A stretch of 6,089 nt of DNA from Christensenella sp. UBA3700 (GTDB lineage Bacteria; Bacillota; Clostridia; Christensenellales; UBA3700): NCBI GenBank assembly GCA_002372775.1, contig DFIJ01000015.1:1-6089 (forward strand), in the 5' to 3' direction. The notes beneath the pieces are model-generated. The model was not told where the DNA came from. It ran no database searches and saw only the letters and a list, made by a program, of their open reading frames with translations. The position numbers were made by a program, and so were the translations under genes. This document shows, piece by piece, positions 5,596 to 6,089 of this stretch (position 1 is the first letter of the stretch; every line of letters starts with the position of its first letter).

Positions 5596-6033
5596 CTATA
5601 TCTTACTTAATTCTTCACTATACTTTAATGGTTCTTTTAGTACTGTGATTTTGCAATCTTTATATAGCGAATTTATAACCTCTGTAGCTTTTGTAGCATT
5701 TCCACTTCCACTATATAAAATGAAAGATAATTTCTTACCATCAAAATCAGTCTTGGAAAGTACTGTGCTTATTGGACAAGAAATTGTATCAAACCAAACA
5801 GGAGAGCCTACAACGACCTCATCATATCCATCTAAAGAAGCATCATAATCTTTTAATTTAAACTTCTTATGAAACATTGCAAACATTCCACCTAGGAAAA
5901 CTCCCCAGAAGAAACTCTTAGGCAAATCTCTCTTAGGTTTTACTTCCCTTATATCATAGCCTTTCTTTTCCATTTCTTGAGCAATTAGTTTGCCATTGCC
6001 TGTATGTGTGTAATAAATGAATAGTTTTCCCAT
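5596..6033 (-). CDS. Small flavodoxin-like protein
   Basis: A 145-aa protein of the flavodoxin fold, likely a cytoplasmic FMN-binding electron carrier or small oxidoreductase. IYYTHTGNGKLIAQEM (6-21) is the first strand plus phosphate-binding loop (THTGN, 9-13) and helix. EVVVGSPVWFDTISCPI (72-88) matches the second FMN loop (GSPVW), and FILYSGSGNA (104-113) the next strand and loop. A hydrophobic stretch, FFWGVFLGGMFAMF (41-54), lies where flavodoxin-fold relatives of this size carry a helix; it is short and flanked by lysines, so I do not call it a membrane segment. The frame stays open five codons upstream to 6048, but GGAGG (6042-6038) precedes the ATG at 6033, and the upstream ATG would fall before the predicted transcription start. 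It is transcribed alone, in the same direction as the polyamine operon, with no evident functional link to it. Partner and physiological role are unknown. Confidence 0.82.
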   Translation of the reverse strand: MGKLFIYYTHTGNGKLIAQEMEKKGYDIREVKPKRDLPKSFFWGVFLGGMFAMFHKKFKLKDYDASLDGYDEVVVGSPVWFDTISCPISTVLSKTDFDGKKLSFILYSGSGNATKATEVINSLYKDCKITVLKEPLKYSEELSKI

Positions 6034-6037
6034 ATTT

Positions 6038-6042
6038 CCTCC
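6038..6042 (-). promoter_or_regulatory. Ribosome binding site of the flavodoxin-like gene
   Basis: GGAGG lies 4 nt before the ATG at 6033 and decides that start over the in-frame ATG at 6048, which has no Shine-Dalgarno. Confidence 0.8.
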
Positions 6043-6050
6043 ACGCATAA

Positions 6051-6079
6051 ATTATATCAAAAATAATGGGGCTGTTCGA
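6051..6079 (-). promoter_or_regulatory. Promoter of the flavodoxin-like gene (extended -10)
   Basis: TGATATAAT (6059-6051) is a perfect extended -10. At 17 nt spacing the -35 position holds TCGAAC (6079-6074), matching the consensus at only 3 of 6 bases. Transcription should start near 6044, leaving a leader of only about a dozen bases that is mostly ribosome binding site. The -35 position falls within the insertion-sequence-like end at the window edge. Confidence 0.65.
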
Positions 6080-6089
6080 AAACCTAAAA
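6068..6089. mobile_element. Possible insertion sequence terminus at the window edge
   Basis: The last 22 bases begin GGGGCTGTTCGAAAACC. This looks like the outer end of an IS1182-like or similar transposon, whose ends often start GGGGCTGT. This is recognition from memory. Only one end is in view, and neither a second inverted repeat nor a transposase is available to confirm it. Confidence 0.28.

Noticed and set aside
5561..5848. Plus-strand open frame of 95 codons starting at a TTG within the GGAGGTG segment of the putative insertion scar
   Set aside because: It is almost wholly antisense to the flavodoxin-like gene, which has clear FMN-binding motifs. Its translation resembles no transposase or other protein I recognise.

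Overview
The window is AT-rich. Its codon use (Arg mostly AGA/CGT, Leu mostly TTA/CTT), strong AGGAGG-type ribosome binding sites and gene content point to a low-GC Firmicute. A gut-type Clostridia such as Lachnospiraceae is my best guess, made from recognition and not from any database search. All recognised genes are on the minus strand, so transcription runs from high to low coordinates.

Layout in transcription order: (1) 6068-6089, the window edge, looks like the terminus of an insertion sequence. (2) 5596-6033 is a small flavodoxin-like protein with its own extended -10 promoter. (3) 5520-5588 is a palindrome that appears to have been split by a 39-bp segment resembling the end of an IS3-type element. 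(4) 5438-5466 is a strong extended -10 promoter behind an AT-rich tract. (5) About 5111-5432 is a 5' leader of roughly 320 nt. It holds a domain of about 222 nt closed by a long-range 11-position helix, followed by an intrinsic terminator just before the next start codon. (6) 5110 down to 1 is a tightly packed polyamine operon: speA, speE, speB, a carboxy(nor)spermidine dehydrogenase gene, and nspC, which is cut by the window edge. Intergenic gaps are 7, 1, 11 and 1 nt.

How the genes work together: SpeA should decarboxylate arginine to agmatine, and SpeB should hydrolyse agmatine to putrescine and urea. The dehydrogenase should join putrescine to aspartate semialdehyde to give carboxyspermidine, and NspC should decarboxylate that to spermidine. 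SpeE is a second, aminopropyltransferase route to spermidine that needs decarboxylated AdoMet, but no SpeD gene is visible here.

The most interesting element is the leader. A large folded domain, a possible antiterminator strand and a clear terminator together look like a transcription-attenuating cis-regulatory RNA. I could not match it by eye to a riboswitch class I know. The ligand and mechanism are inference.
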